Below, piece by piece: positions 56,193 to 64,000 of a stretch of 64,000 nucleotides of DNA (positions are counted from its first letter, which is position 1; every line of letters starts with the position of its first letter). The notes beneath the pieces are model-generated. The model had not been told where the DNA came from. It saw only the letters and a list, made by a program, of their open reading frames with translations, and did not search any database. The translations under genes and the position numbers were made by a program. This stretch comes from Lachnospiraceae bacterium (GTDB lineage Bacteria; Bacillota; Clostridia; Lachnospirales; Lachnospiraceae), in the NCBI GenBank assembly GCA_029338735.1, contig JAQYAY010000024.1, positions 1 to 64,000 on the forward strand, written 5' to 3'.

Positions 56193-57068
56193 CTACCAGG
56201 CCAGATCCTTACCTGTCAGCAGCTTATATGCTTCCTTATACTTCGCAATAGTCTTGTCAATGACATCCTGCGGCAGATTGTAATCGCTGTCAGGATTGGC
56301 CTTGAGCCAGTCACGGACGAACTGCTTGTCAAATGAAGGCTGTGACTGACCCGGCTTGTAGCCGTCTGCAGGCCAGAAACGTGATGAATCCGGAGTCAGC
56401 ATCTCGTCACCAAGAACGACATTTCCGTTCTCATCGAGACCAAACTCAAACTTCGTATCAGCAATTATGATGCCCTTAGTCAGAGCATAGTCAGCGCACT
56501 TCTTGTACAGAGCAAGAGTATCATCACGAAGCTTTGTAGCGTACTCCTTACCTTTGCCAGGATGAAGCTTCTCAATGATTTCAACTGACTCATCAAAAGT
56601 GATATGCTCATCATGATCACCAAGATCAGCCTTGGTTGTAGGAGTATAGATAGGTTCAGGCAGCTTGTCTGACTCAACAAGACCAGCCGGAAGGGAGATA
56701 CCACATACAGTACCGTTCTCCTGATATGACTGCCAGCCACTTCCTGTGATGTATCCTCTTACGATACACTCGATTGGGAGCATGTCGAGCTTCTTTACCT
56801 TCATGCTGCGTCCAGCGAACTCATCTGTCTGGAAGAATTCAGGCATATCCCTGACATCACATGAGAGCATGTGGTTAGGAATGATATTCTTCGTGTAGTC
56901 GAACCAGAATCTGCTCATCTGTGTGAGCACCCTGCCCTTGTCAGTGACCTTATTCTTCAGGATCACATCGAATGCAGAAATTCTGTCCGTTGCAACCATG
57001 ATGATGGAATCACCGTCATCATACACTTCTCTGACTTTTCCTTCTTTGACTGGCTTGTACTCTTTCAT
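56193..57068 (-). CDS. purC: Phosphoribosylaminoimidazole-succinocarboxamide synthase
   Basis: A 291-residue SAICAR synthetase that joins aspartate to CAIR with ATP. It begins MKEYKPVKEGKVREVYDDGDSIIMVATDRISAFDVIL; the long form of about 290 residues belongs to the yeast Ade1-like branch. IECIVRGYITGSGW and IIADTKFEFGLDENG are intact. AAAGGA lies before the ATG. It is transcribed after gpmI and before purF on the same strand, with repeat arrays on both sides. Confidence 0.95.
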   Translation of the reverse strand: MKEYKPVKEGKVREVYDDGDSIIMVATDRISAFDVILKNKVTDKGRVLTQMSRFWFDYTKNIIPNHMLSCDVRDMPEFFQTDEFAGRSMKVKKLDMLPIECIVRGYITGSGWQSYQENGTVCGISLPAGLVESDKLPEPIYTPTTKADLGDHDEHITFDESVEIIEKLHPGKGKEYATKLRDDTLALYKKCADYALTKGIIIADTKFEFGLDENGNVVLGDEMLTPDSSRFWPADGYKPGQSQPSFDKQFVRDWLKANPDSDYNLPQDVIDKTIAKYKEAYKLLTGKDLAW

Positions 57069-57089
57069 CTTTTTTCCTTTCTTTGCTAG

Positions 57090-57164
57090 GGGGTTAGGGG
57101 TTAGGGGTCAGGATTCAGGGACCAGGCAGTCCCTATCCCCTATTCCCTATTCCCTATATCCTAT
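57090..57164. repeat. Heptamer arrays TTAGGGG and TTCCCTA between gpmI and purC
   Basis: Plus strand GGGGG-TTA-GGGG-TTA-GGGG-TCA.. (57091-57110 region), a central CAGGCAGTCCCTATCCCC shared with the purF-purB array, then TTCCCTA repeats. On the minus strand GGG-AATA-GGG-AATA-GGGG-ATA-GGG gives a second G-quadruplex-type pattern. The minus-strand array begins just after the gpmI stop TAA. Confidence 0.8.
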
Positions 57165-58706
57165 TTATTTTTCCACAAGCAGCGACTGTCCTGTCATCTC
57201 TGCCGGTTTCTCCATACCCATGAGATCAATCAGTGTCGGCACGATATCGCAGAGCTTGCCGCCCTCACGAAGACCATACTTAGGATCAGCATTGACAAGG
57301 ATAAATGGAACCGGATTCGTAGTATGACTTGTAAGCGGCTCACCTGTCTCGTAGTTGATCTCCTGCTCGCAGTTACCATGGTCAGCGCAGATGAACATGA
57401 CACCATCCATCTCCTTCAGAGCCTCTACGGCCTTGCCTACGCAGGTATCTACAGTCTCAACAGCCTTGATAGCTGCATCAAGGACACCTGTATGACCAAC
57501 CATATCAGGATTAGCGAAATTGATGATGATCACATCATACTTGCCGCTTCTGATTGCGCCACAGAGCTTGTCACATACTTCAGGAGCACTCATCTCAGGC
57601 TGGAGATCATATGTAGCAACCTTCGGGCTCTTTACAAGGATCCTGTCCTCACCCGGATTCGGTTCCTCGACTCCACCATTGAAGAAGAACGTCACATGAG
57701 CATATTTCTCAGTCTCAGCGATACGGGCCTGAGTCATTCCATGATCAGCAAGGTACTGACCGAATGTATTCGCAAGTTCTTCCTTCTTGAATGCGATCTT
57801 CGTATTTGGAATAGTATCATCATACTCAACGAAACATACGTAGTCTGTCTTTACTCTCTCGCCTCTGTCAAATCCGTTAAACTCATCAGCACAGAAAACT
57901 CTTGTCATCTCACGTGCTCTGTCAGGACGGAAGTTGAAGAAGATGACACTGTCTCCATCATCAACAGTTGCAACAGGCTTGCCGTTCTCTTTGATGACAC
58001 ATGGGATCACGAACTCATCAGTCTTGTCAGCAGCATATGAATTCTCGATAGCCTCTTTTGCAGAAGCAGCTTCATTACCCTCACCAAGTGTAAGAGCTCT
58101 GTATGCCTTCTCGATTCTGTCCCATCTGTTGTCACGATCCATTGCGTAGTAACGGCCGCTGATCGAAGCTATTTTTCCAACGCCGATCTCTTTCATCTTG
58201 TCTTCAAGCTCGGCGATGTATTCCTTGCCGGCTGTAGGAGATGTATCACGTCCGTCAAGGAAACAGTGCACATATACATCATTTACGCCCTCGCGCTTTG
58301 CCATCTCAAGCAGTGCATACAGGTGTGTATTGTGTGAATGAACACCACCGTCTGACAGAAGTCCCCAGAGGTGAACCTTCTTGCCGTTCTTCTTCGCATT
58401 GTCAAATGCCTGAAGGAGTTCTTCATTCTTGAAAAAGTCTCCATCCTCAATAGCCTTGGTGATACGGGTCAGTTCCTGATATACGATACGTCCGGCGCCC
58501 ATATTCATGTGTCCTACTTCGGAATTGCCCATCTGACCGTCTGGAAGTCCTACTGCAAGACCGCTTGCTGCACCCTGTACGAAAGGATACTGCTTTACGA
58601 GACTGTCCAGTACAGGCTTCCTGGCCTGAGCTACTGCATTTGCCTTTGGATTCGGATTGATTCCAAAGCCATCCATGATCAAAAGTACGTATGGTTTCTT
58701 TGCCAT
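57165..58706 (-). CDS. gpmI: 2,3-bisphosphoglycerate-independent phosphoglycerate mutase
   Basis: A 513-residue manganese enzyme interconverting 3- and 2-phosphoglycerate. The nucleophile is Ser62 in MGNSEVGHMNMGAGR; metal ligands include Asp12 (IMDGFG) and the C-terminal FICADHGNCEQ. Length is normal. GGAGG is placed before the ATG. It sits upstream of purC in the same direction; co-transcription is possible, but the G-rich arrays between genes could disturb it. Confidence 0.97.
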   Translation of the reverse strand: MAKKPYVLLIMDGFGINPNPKANAVAQARKPVLDSLVKQYPFVQGAASGLAVGLPDGQMGNSEVGHMNMGAGRIVYQELTRITKAIEDGDFFKNEELLQAFDNAKKNGKKVHLWGLLSDGGVHSHNTHLYALLEMAKREGVNDVYVHCFLDGRDTSPTAGKEYIAELEDKMKEIGVGKIASISGRYYAMDRDNRWDRIEKAYRALTLGEGNEAASAKEAIENSYAADKTDEFVIPCVIKENGKPVATVDDGDSVIFFNFRPDRAREMTRVFCADEFNGFDRGERVKTDYVCFVEYDDTIPNTKIAFKKEELANTFGQYLADHGMTQARIAETEKYAHVTFFFNGGVEEPNPGEDRILVKSPKVATYDLQPEMSAPEVCDKLCGAIRSGKYDVIIINFANPDMVGHTGVLDAAIKAVETVDTCVGKAVEALKEMDGVMFICADHGNCEQEINYETGEPLTSHTTNPVPFILVNADPKYGLREGGKLCDIVPTLIDLMGMEKPAEMTGQSLLVEK

Positions 58707-58727
58707 TTGTAAAATACCTCCATTTTA

Positions 58728-60002
58728 TCAGAAAATGTCCTTCAGATCCTTATTCAGGAATGACCAGACGCTTTTCTTTTCACTACCTGTATCAAGATCG
58801 GCTGCCGGCACTTCATCTGCCGAGACCTCCCATGGAAGAAGCGTATATTTCTTCATGGCAAGCCTCTTGATGCCCTGCATGTACTGCACAGTCTTCTCTG
58901 TATCATAAGTACTGATACCTGCGACCTCTCCGCGCATTCTGTCAATATGCTCCACGAGCATCTTGATATTATCTCTCATCTGCGACGGGGTAAATCTGCT
59001 GCCATCAGAAACGCTGTACAGTGACAGTGCAAAACCGTTGCGGAAGGTATCTTCCACATCTCTTGCCGGCTCCATATCTATCGAATCAATAAATGGAACA
59101 TTGTAATCGTCAAACTTGGTGTGTTTTTTATAGAAAAGATTTCTCTCGTGATTTAATTCCTTGAGAGTCTTGTCAATCAGGCCCTCATCTTCTACTACAT
59201 GTCTGCAGCTGGCTTCAACACCCTTTTTCACAGCTGCAATATTTATGCCGTATGCTTTTGAATAGGCTCTCTCATACTCTTCAGCACTCATCACATAGTC
59301 CTCTCCGAGAACTATGGTCTCTGTTACTGCTGCAAAATCCACCTGACAGATGAGCTTCTTGACTTCGCCCTCCTGACGGGTAGAAATAGCCTTCTGTACC
59401 TCTTCCTCGAGCTTGTGGCGGACTTCTGCATAGTCAGATGCCCTCTGTCCGAGCTGCTCGCCCCGGCAACAGGCGTCCACTAAGATATCACGGACCAGCT
59501 TCAGTGTATCCGTAACTTCCTTATCACGGCTGTCATGGTGTCCTTCCCTGGTATCTTTTACAAGGTCACCGCCATAACCCATCTGGTTCTGTATAGCAAG
59601 AAGCTGCTTCTTTTCTTTCTCACTGACAAGTGGAAGCTTGTGCTTCGGCAGAGACGGATCAATCATCACGAATTCTATCTGGGCAGCCCTCTCATCTCTC
59701 TCGAGATCTTCAGCTTTGTCCTGCTCGATGACCTTCTCCTCTACCTCATACTTGTCGAGAGGGAAGGCATTGATCTTCTTCAGCTCTTCCCTTCTCTTCT
59801 CTATGACCAGCTTCTGAGTATCCTCTGGAAGATCTGCTATCTCCGGCGTCTGTCTGATGATATCCTCATCTGTCGGAATTATGCCGTCATAAAAGCTGTA
59901 CATCTCGCCATATTCCCTCTTAAGAAAGGTAACAGGGCGGATTTTCCCCATGTCATCAATAAAGGCATATTGTTCATTCTCTTTTAATCTGATGACCAGC
60001 AA
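58728..60002 (-). CDS. Unrecognised 424-residue protein
   Basis: I do not recognise a family. It begins with TTG (LVIRLKENEQYAFI), supported by GGAGG about 10 nt upstream. It has no signal peptide or membrane segment and is acidic. The first ~60 residues look like a small beta domain (AFIDDMGKIRPVTFLKREYG); ~75-130 is charged helix; ~150-424 is largely helical, with KEVTDTLKLVRDILVDACCRG and NGFALSLYSVSDGSRFTPSQMRDNIKMLVEHIDRMRG. The loose helical pattern recalls response-regulator-linked HD-type proteins, but no HD, GGDEF or other catalytic motif is present. It lies between gpmI (20 nt) and a SEC-C gene (26 nt) on the same strand. Confidence 0.75.
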   Translation of the reverse strand: MLVIRLKENEQYAFIDDMGKIRPVTFLKREYGEMYSFYDGIIPTDEDIIRQTPEIADLPEDTQKLVIEKRREELKKINAFPLDKYEVEEKVIEQDKAEDLERDERAAQIEFVMIDPSLPKHKLPLVSEKEKKQLLAIQNQMGYGGDLVKDTREGHHDSRDKEVTDTLKLVRDILVDACCRGEQLGQRASDYAEVRHKLEEEVQKAISTRQEGEVKKLICQVDFAAVTETIVLGEDYVMSAEEYERAYSKAYGINIAAVKKGVEASCRHVVEDEGLIDKTLKELNHERNLFYKKHTKFDDYNVPFIDSIDMEPARDVEDTFRNGFALSLYSVSDGSRFTPSQMRDNIKMLVEHIDRMRGEVAGISTYDTEKTVQYMQGIKRLAMKKYTLLPWEVSADEVPAADLDTGSEKKSVWSFLNKDLKDIF

Positions 60003-60028
60003 ATCTCTATACCTCCGAAACGAATCCC

Positions 60029-60559
60029 TTACTTCTCATATCCAGGGAGCGGTTCTGCCCCTGGTCTTCCATGGCAGTACTTATACTTCTTGCCGCTGCC
60101 GCATGGACACGGATCATTCCTTCCGATCTTCTTCACATGAACTGTATGTGACTGCTTCTGGTCACGGATCAGCTCTCTCTGGGTGTCCTTATCATAAATG
60201 GCATCCCACTCCGGAAGAGTATAGAGCCATTCAGCCTTGGCATCTACCATCTCCCTGAAGAGCTTCTCCTTGTCAAAGTCAAGGCTCACCTCTGTCTTCT
60301 CATCCATTGTATCTATTGGATTCCCTACCTTGAGGCTGTCCTGTATTCCATCGAGAAATCCTGCCATCTCGAGATTCGTGAGTCCGAATGTCTCTGCGAG
60401 TGCTTCTACCGTTCCCTTATACGGCTTTCCAAAATCCTTCAGCAGGACCTTGTAAGTATTTTTCTCTTTTTCAAAATAGTCTTCCCAGAATTCCTTCAGT
60501 GCATACTGACTCTGGTTCTGATTATATGCGACTGCTTTCCAGTCATCTAATAATGCCAT
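60029..60559 (-). CDS. SEC-C metal-binding motif protein
   Basis: A 176-residue protein whose C-terminus is a SEC-C zinc motif, [19 protein letters not shown], as at the end of SecA, where it binds metal and ribosome or SecB. The N-terminal ~140 residues are helical ([54 protein letters not shown]) and fit the UPF0149/YecA-like type. It is a separate small gene and not part of secA. AGGAGG precedes the ATG. It has its own promoter, which overlaps that of the divergent membrane protein. Confidence 0.85.
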   Translation of the reverse strand: MALLDDWKAVAYNQNQSQYALKEFWEDYFEKEKNTYKVLLKDFGKPYKGTVEALAETFGLTNLEMAGFLDGIQDSLKVGNPIDTMDEKTEVSLDFDKEKLFREMVDAKAEWLYTLPEWDAIYDKDTQRELIRDQKQSHTVHVKKIGRNDPCPCGSGKKYKYCHGRPGAEPLPGYEK

Positions 60560-60600
60560 CTCTTTAACCTCCTGACATTGTTGCTTTTACAGCATTATCT

Positions 60601-60629
60601 ATTCTAGCAAATAATCGGCTTGTTGACAA
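60601..60629 (-). promoter_or_regulatory. Promoter of the SEC-C gene, -35 overlapping the opposite one
   Basis: Minus strand: TTGTCA (60624-60629), 17-bp spacer, TAGAAT (60601-60606). The -35 covers 5 of the 6 bases of the rightward -35. Confidence 0.75.
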
Positions 60630-60651
60630 GAACGATTGTTGTGATTATTAT
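60623..60651 (+). promoter_or_regulatory. Promoter of the small membrane protein, leaderless architecture
   Basis: Plus strand: consensus TTGACA (60623-60628), 17-bp spacer, TATTAT (60646-60651), 7 bases, ATG (60659). Confidence 0.75.
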
Positions 60652-60658
60652 ATAAATT

Positions 60659-60889
60659 ATGATTAAGAAAGTTTTTGGAATTATCGGAATTATCCTCCTG
60701 GTGGGGATGTATGCAGCGACACTTATTTTCGTTATTGCAGGCAATATGACTCTGTTCAAGGCGTTTCTGGCTGCCGATGTCGTGATACCTGTGATGCTAT
60801 GGGTCATAAGGATTTTTGTAAAAATAGCAAAACCTGACAACAGCGAATTTGACGACGCTGTCAAAAACAATTCAAAAGACAAAAAATAA
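60659..60889 (+). CDS. Small two-helix membrane protein
   Basis: A 76-residue protein of unknown function with two hydrophobic segments (IIGIILLVGMYAATLIFVIAG and FLAADVVIPVMLWVIRIFVKI) and a polar tail (KPDNSEFDDAVKNNSKDKK). It has no homologue I can name. There is no Shine-Dalgarno site; the ATG lies 7 bases after a -10 box with a consensus -35, so translation probably starts on a leaderless mRNA. It ends inside the terminator of the convergent ispD gene. The opposite-strand ORF in the track (60604..60882) is its shadow. Confidence 0.75.
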   Translation: MIKKVFGIIGIILLVGMYAATLIFVIAGNMTLFKAFLAADVVIPVMLWVIRIFVKIAKPDNSEFDDAVKNNSKDKK

Positions 60890-60915
60890 GCTCCCCATTT
60901 TTAAATATGGGAAGC
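60881..60915 (-). terminator. Rho-independent terminator of the ispD operon
   Basis: Stem 60890-60898 with 60907-60915 (GCTTCCCAT and ATGGGGAGC on the minus strand, one mismatch) followed by TTATTTTTTG. It overlaps the ispD stop and the end of the small membrane protein gene. Confidence 0.75.
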
Positions 60916-61581
60916 CAGCCACTCCAGATCTTCTGGTGTGGTTATTTTTCTGTTCTCTTCTTCTCCCGGCACAGGATGTGCATGAAGGCCTGCACCTTTT
61001 TCCATTATCATCACATCATCGGTGATCTGTGAGAAATCACAAACATCTGAAATCAGCTTTTCATACGCACTCAGTATGCTCTTCCTCTCAAATGCCTGCG
61101 GCGTCTGCATTCCAACCAGCTTTGAACGGTCAAAGGCATCCATCAGTGTTCCATCCGGTGATATCTGTCGGATCGTATCCTTGACTGGTATCACCGGCAC
61201 TGCTGCCTTATATTTTTCAACTGCTTCTATTGTGTCAGCAATCAGTCTCTGTGATACGAGAGGCCTTGCGCCATCATGGATCAGGACATAGTCTCCTGAT
61301 GCTGCCTTTATTCCATTATAGACAGACAGAGCCCTTACGGCTCCGCCTGCTGTCACCTGAGTACATTTCGATACCTTATATTTACGGACAATTTTCTCAC
61401 AGTATTCTATATCTGACTGTCCGGTTACAAGCACTATTTCATCTGCAGCACTTTTTTCAAATGCCTCAAGACTATATGCTATCAGCGGCTTTCCAGCCAC
61501 TTCCATGAACTGCTTGGGCCTATCGCTTTTCATCCTCGATCCCTTACCGGCTGCGAGGACGATGGCACTAATTGTTTCCAT
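60901..61581 (-). CDS. ispD: 2-C-methyl-D-erythritol 4-phosphate cytidylyltransferase
   Basis: About 226 residues from ATG 61581. It transfers CMP to MEP in the non-mevalonate isoprenoid pathway. The CTP-binding motif LAAGKGSRM is at about 9-17, and VLIHDGARPLVS and AVPVIPVKDTI are family blocks. The track start (61620) adds residues inside the Gld gene; I use METISAIV, which overlaps the Gld stop as TAATG. Why it follows a Gld system is not clear. It ends at a terminator. Confidence 0.94.
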   Translation of the reverse strand: METISAIVLAAGKGSRMKSDRPKQFMEVAGKPLIAYSLEAFEKSAADEIVLVTGQSDIEYCEKIVRKYKVSKCTQVTAGGAVRALSVYNGIKAASGDYVLIHDGARPLVSQRLIADTIEAVEKYKAAVPVIPVKDTIRQISPDGTLMDAFDRSKLVGMQTPQAFERKSILSAYEKLISDVCDFSQITDDVMIMEKGAGLHAHPVPGEEENRKITTPEDLEWLASHI

Positions 61582-63722
61582 TATCTTCTCTTTCTGTATA
61601 CTACGACTATGATTCCGCATGCTATGAGGAAAATCGGGATAAAGATTCCGAAGAAGAATCCGTATATCCTGATAACCTTTGCAGAGATCGTGAGGGTCGT
61701 CGAATCAATCGTCTTTGTCGGTATATTAACCGATGACTTGCTCTGATCAGGGAGCAGGTATGAGAATACATCTGAGAACAGCGTCTCATTCCTTCCAGAT
61801 ACTACCTGGTTCATCTGTTCAGTAAAGGCATATACAGATCCGAAGGCTGCCACTCTTCCATCGTCCTTCTTTGCAATGAGTCCGAGCGAGAACTGTCCCT
61901 GCTCATCTCCTGATTCCTTCTTAATTTTCGACTCTGTATCCTGTACTGCTGTCTGCAGGTCATCAGATGACTGACTGTTCTTCGCTATTGCCTTGTCGCT
62001 CGTGACTGCCAGATTGATGAATTTCACTCCATCAGTCTTTACCTTTGTGAGTCCCAGCGAATACGGCATGAAGGCCTGAAGGGTTCCTGTCACATCCCTG
62101 GTCGCATTTGTATCCTTTACTTCTGGAAGCAGCAGGTAGGGGCTCTGGTAGTAATAGTTCTCATCGGTTTCTGCAACTGCACCGTCACTTGCCTTTATAC
62201 CCTCATCTGTCAGGAATTTGTTGACATTTTTCAGTGACGAATTCTTCATGACATCAAGAGCTATGAAAACCCTTCCGCCATCATCCACATAGCTCTCCAG
62301 CTTCTTTACATCATCCTCTGAAAAATCACTCTGAGGTCCGAAGACTATGACTGCCGATGCATCATTCGGCACCTTTGATTCAGTCAGGAAATTCAGCTCT
62401 TCCGTCTGCGTATTAAGCTTCTGGAGAGCCCTTGTAAATGTAGAATCCATTGATGGCTCATCATGACCTGTGAGCACATATACCTTTGCCAGGTTGTCAG
62501 AATCTATATAATTGATCGCACCTGTGACCTGACCCTCGATATCATATCCTGAGATCTGCTGTGAATACGAAGTATAATCGACCGATGTCTGATACAGATC
62601 ATCCACCGGAATTACCTTGCTCCTGCTGCCGCTCACGACTATCAGGCTTCCTGTTGACAGATCTTCATCTGTATATTTTGATGCAAATGTCGGATTCTTG
62701 TCAGGATCGACATACTTTACAGTGATATGCTTTGATGCAGCCTGATACTGCTCCAGAGTCTTCTTCAGCGTGATCTCGTAATCATAGGTGAGTGCTGACT
62801 TCCTGGCCATGCAGTAGATGGTCACATCCTTGTCCAGACTTTTTAGTATCTTCTTCGACTTCGACCCGAGTGTATAGTACTTCTGTGTCGTCATGTCAAA
62901 GACTGCTGCCTTCGCAGGCACCTTCGTCATTGCGTAGTTTCCGCCGACTGCGACTGCAAATACTGCAACGATTGTCACAAGTGAAAATGCTGACAGAGTC
63001 AGATGCTTCCTCGATACATTGTATCTCCTCTTCAGAATGACCTGTGTCGAAACCACAAGGCAGATCAGTATGGCCGTCACATAGTAGACCACATGTCTCA
63101 GCGAGAAACTGCCTGACAGGAAGTCGGATAACGGTGTGATAAAGTCATACCATCCGAGTATTTTTGCGACTGGTCCTGTCAGTGAAAAAGTACTGACAAA
63201 TGATGATGAGATATATCCCACAAATATCAGAAGAAATGATACAACTGCCGCTACTATAAGATTCTCTGTAATCGCTGATGCAAACATTCCGATTGCTAGA
63301 AGCGTAAGTCCGTACAGAAGCATTCCGAAAAGTGCTGTATAATTTTCTCTTAATGAGACTGTCCCGAACATGCGAAGCACTAATGGGGAAATAGCCATTA
63401 TTGCGATCACTATCAGATAGCATAGTGCAAGGGCTAAATATTTGCCCAGGACAATTTTCCCAACAGATACAGGGGATGTAAGTGTGAGCTGATCTACCTT
63501 GTCACGCCGTTCCGCTGCAAAGACACGCATCGTGAGTACAGGAACAGTGATCAGGAAGACGAATGTCATTCCATTCAGAGCATAGCTGATTGTCGGAATT
63601 CCCTGATACAGATTGTAAACGGAAAAATACAGACCAAACACTACAAGATTGATGCCTATGAACAGCCATCCTGTCATGCTGCGAAAGAAAGAAAGAAATT
63701 CTCTTTTAAGTATTGCTTTCAT
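61581..63722 (-). CDS. Gld-type ABC-2 permease fused to a GldG-like auxiliary domain
   Basis: A 713-residue membrane protein. Residues ~1-260 are an ABC-2 type permease (six hydrophobic segments, from GWLFIGINLVVFGLYFSVY; ERRDKVDQLTLTSPVSVGKIVLGKYLAL is the family block), and ~280-660 is a large extracellular GldG/ABC_transp_aux domain (ITVKYVDPDKNPTF, VYVLTGHDEPSMDSTF, VIVFGPQSDFSEDDVKKL). A last transmembrane helix is at ~680-705. In Bacteroidetes, GldF, GldG and GldA serve gliding; in Clostridia this fused form is common and its substrate is unknown. AAAGGAGG before the ATG and a TGATG overlap link it to the ATPase gene. Confidence 0.88.
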   Translation of the reverse strand: MKAILKREFLSFFRSMTGWLFIGINLVVFGLYFSVYNLYQGIPTISYALNGMTFVFLITVPVLTMRVFAAERRDKVDQLTLTSPVSVGKIVLGKYLALALCYLIVIAIMAISPLVLRMFGTVSLRENYTALFGMLLYGLTLLAIGMFASAITENLIVAAVVSFLLIFVGYISSSFVSTFSLTGPVAKILGWYDFITPLSDFLSGSFSLRHVVYYVTAILICLVVSTQVILKRRYNVSRKHLTLSAFSLVTIVAVFAVAVGGNYAMTKVPAKAAVFDMTTQKYYTLGSKSKKILKSLDKDVTIYCMARKSALTYDYEITLKKTLEQYQAASKHITVKYVDPDKNPTFASKYTDEDLSTGSLIVVSGSRSKVIPVDDLYQTSVDYTSYSQQISGYDIEGQVTGAINYIDSDNLAKVYVLTGHDEPSMDSTFTRALQKLNTQTEELNFLTESKVPNDASAVIVFGPQSDFSEDDVKKLESYVDDGGRVFIALDVMKNSSLKNVNKFLTDEGIKASDGAVAETDENYYYQSPYLLLPEVKDTNATRDVTGTLQAFMPYSLGLTKVKTDGVKFINLAVTSDKAIAKNSQSSDDLQTAVQDTESKIKKESGDEQGQFSLGLIAKKDDGRVAAFGSVYAFTEQMNQVVSGRNETLFSDVFSYLLPDQSKSSVNIPTKTIDSTTLTISAKVIRIYGFFFGIFIPIFLIACGIIVVVYRKRR

Positions 63723-64000
63723 CAGTTATCCTCCTTTCCATCTTTTTCGTCTGCATCATCAAGCTCATCTGAAAGCTCCTGTATATTGTCGTCTTCTGCT
63801 TCATCCTCATCATCTGTATCCTCTTCCTCTTCATATCTGGAAGTAAGAGGATCATGGACATCAGCGATCTCATCATCACTCCCGGTCAGTTCAAGGAATA
63901 CATCCTCAAGCGACTCATCGTGCTCCTCGAGCAGATGCTCCGTATTATCAGACAGAACCAGCCTTCCTTTTGAGATAATGAGCAAATGGTCACAGACTTC
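63722..64000 (-). CDS. ABC transporter ATPase (GldA-like), C-terminal part only
   Basis: The 5' part lies beyond the window. What can be read is the end of an ABC ATPase (EVCDHLLIISKGRLVLSDNTEHLLEE, then DESLEDVFLELTG, the usual terminal motif), followed by ~50 very acidic residues (SRYEEEEDTDDEDEAEDDNI). The M shown by the track at 63985 is an internal TTG codon and not a start. It is the partner of the Gld permease, overlapping its start as TGATG. The acidic tail is unusual for the family and may be a regulatory extension. Confidence 0.85.
   Translation of the reverse strand, partial: EVCDHLLIISKGRLVLSDNTEHLLEEHDESLEDVFLELTGSDDEIADVHDPLTSRYEEEEDTDDEDEAEDDNIQELSDELDDADEKDGKEDN

Noticed and set aside
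57069-57164. Purine riboswitch or PurR box before purC
   Set aside because: The gap is filled by heptamer repeats; no conserved purine aptamer core is visible.
60604-60882. 92-residue minus-strand ORF opposite the small membrane protein
   Set aside because: Shadow of the plus-strand gene, crosses the divergent promoters and has no ribosome site.

Overview
The window looks like ordinary chromosome from a low-to-mid GC Firmicute of the Clostridia, most likely a Lachnospiraceae-type gut or rumen anaerobe. This is inferred from gene content and order: phoH / PgpH-slot gene / ybeY, Rex, a clostridial folate pair (fhs, folD), glycogen synthase, a Gld-type ABC system, YebC, strong AGGAGG ribosome sites and SigA-like promoters. 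I saw no tRNA, rRNA, CRISPR array, phage or IS transposase. Almost all genes are on the minus strand; plus-strand genes are few and short-spaced.

Layout. 1-3.4 kb is a small accessory patch: the start of a secreted protein, a three-gene DUF4160 cassette, a TetR regulator translationally coupled to an unusual protein with sigma-70 region-4-like and RNA-polymerase alpha-CTD-like segments, and an XRE regulator. 3.4-6.0 kb holds a COG2509-type flavoprotein and miaA. 6.0-19.0 kb is one long L-arabinose operon, transcribed leftward: lipoprotein binding protein, permease, double ATPase, second permease, araA, araR, araD, FGGY kinase, phosphoketolase, transaldolase, terminator. Its promoter lies between two AraR-like palindromes. 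19.0-29.5 kb is a housekeeping run (fhs, folD, a TPR protein, pyrimidine-nucleoside phosphorylase, phoH, a degenerate PgpH-like membrane protein, ybeY, a SpoVB/YtgP-type flippase, an HI0933-type flavoprotein). 29.5-41.8 kb holds ftsK, glgA, yebC, a CorC-like protein, alr, nnrD, a coiled-coil protein, rex, an ABC-F protein and icd. 41.8-48.8 kb holds repeat elements, leuS, aroA, tyrA, rnhA and a secreted protein. 48.8-53.1 kb holds a MATE transporter, an MCP and gdhA. 53.2-60.6 kb holds purB, purF, purC, gpmI, an unrecognised protein and a SEC-C protein. 60.6-64 kb holds a small membrane protein, ispD and the Gld ABC-2 permease fusion with the tail of its ATPase.

How the genes work together. 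The arabinose operon imports the pentose, converts it to D-xylulose 5-phosphate and then splits it by phosphoketolase to glyceraldehyde 3-phosphate and acetyl-phosphate, so the phosphoketolase shunt is under the same promoter and repressor as uptake. Other clusters serve one-carbon metabolism, aromatic amino acid synthesis, purine synthesis and nitrogen assimilation.

Most unusual signals: (1) three genes (miaA, the MATE gene, a 76-residue membrane protein) have a -10 box followed by exactly 7 nt and then ATG with no ribosome site, which predicts leaderless mRNAs; two of them sit at divergent promoter pairs that share a -35 element; (2) tandem repeats, mostly heptamers, begin at the stop codons of ftsK, gpmI, purF and purC, and a 40-bp tandem array copies the end of leuS; (3) a perfect palindrome occupies the ybeY leader; (4) a PgpH-slot protein has lost its HD motif; (5) a protein combines sigma-like and alpha-CTD-like segments.
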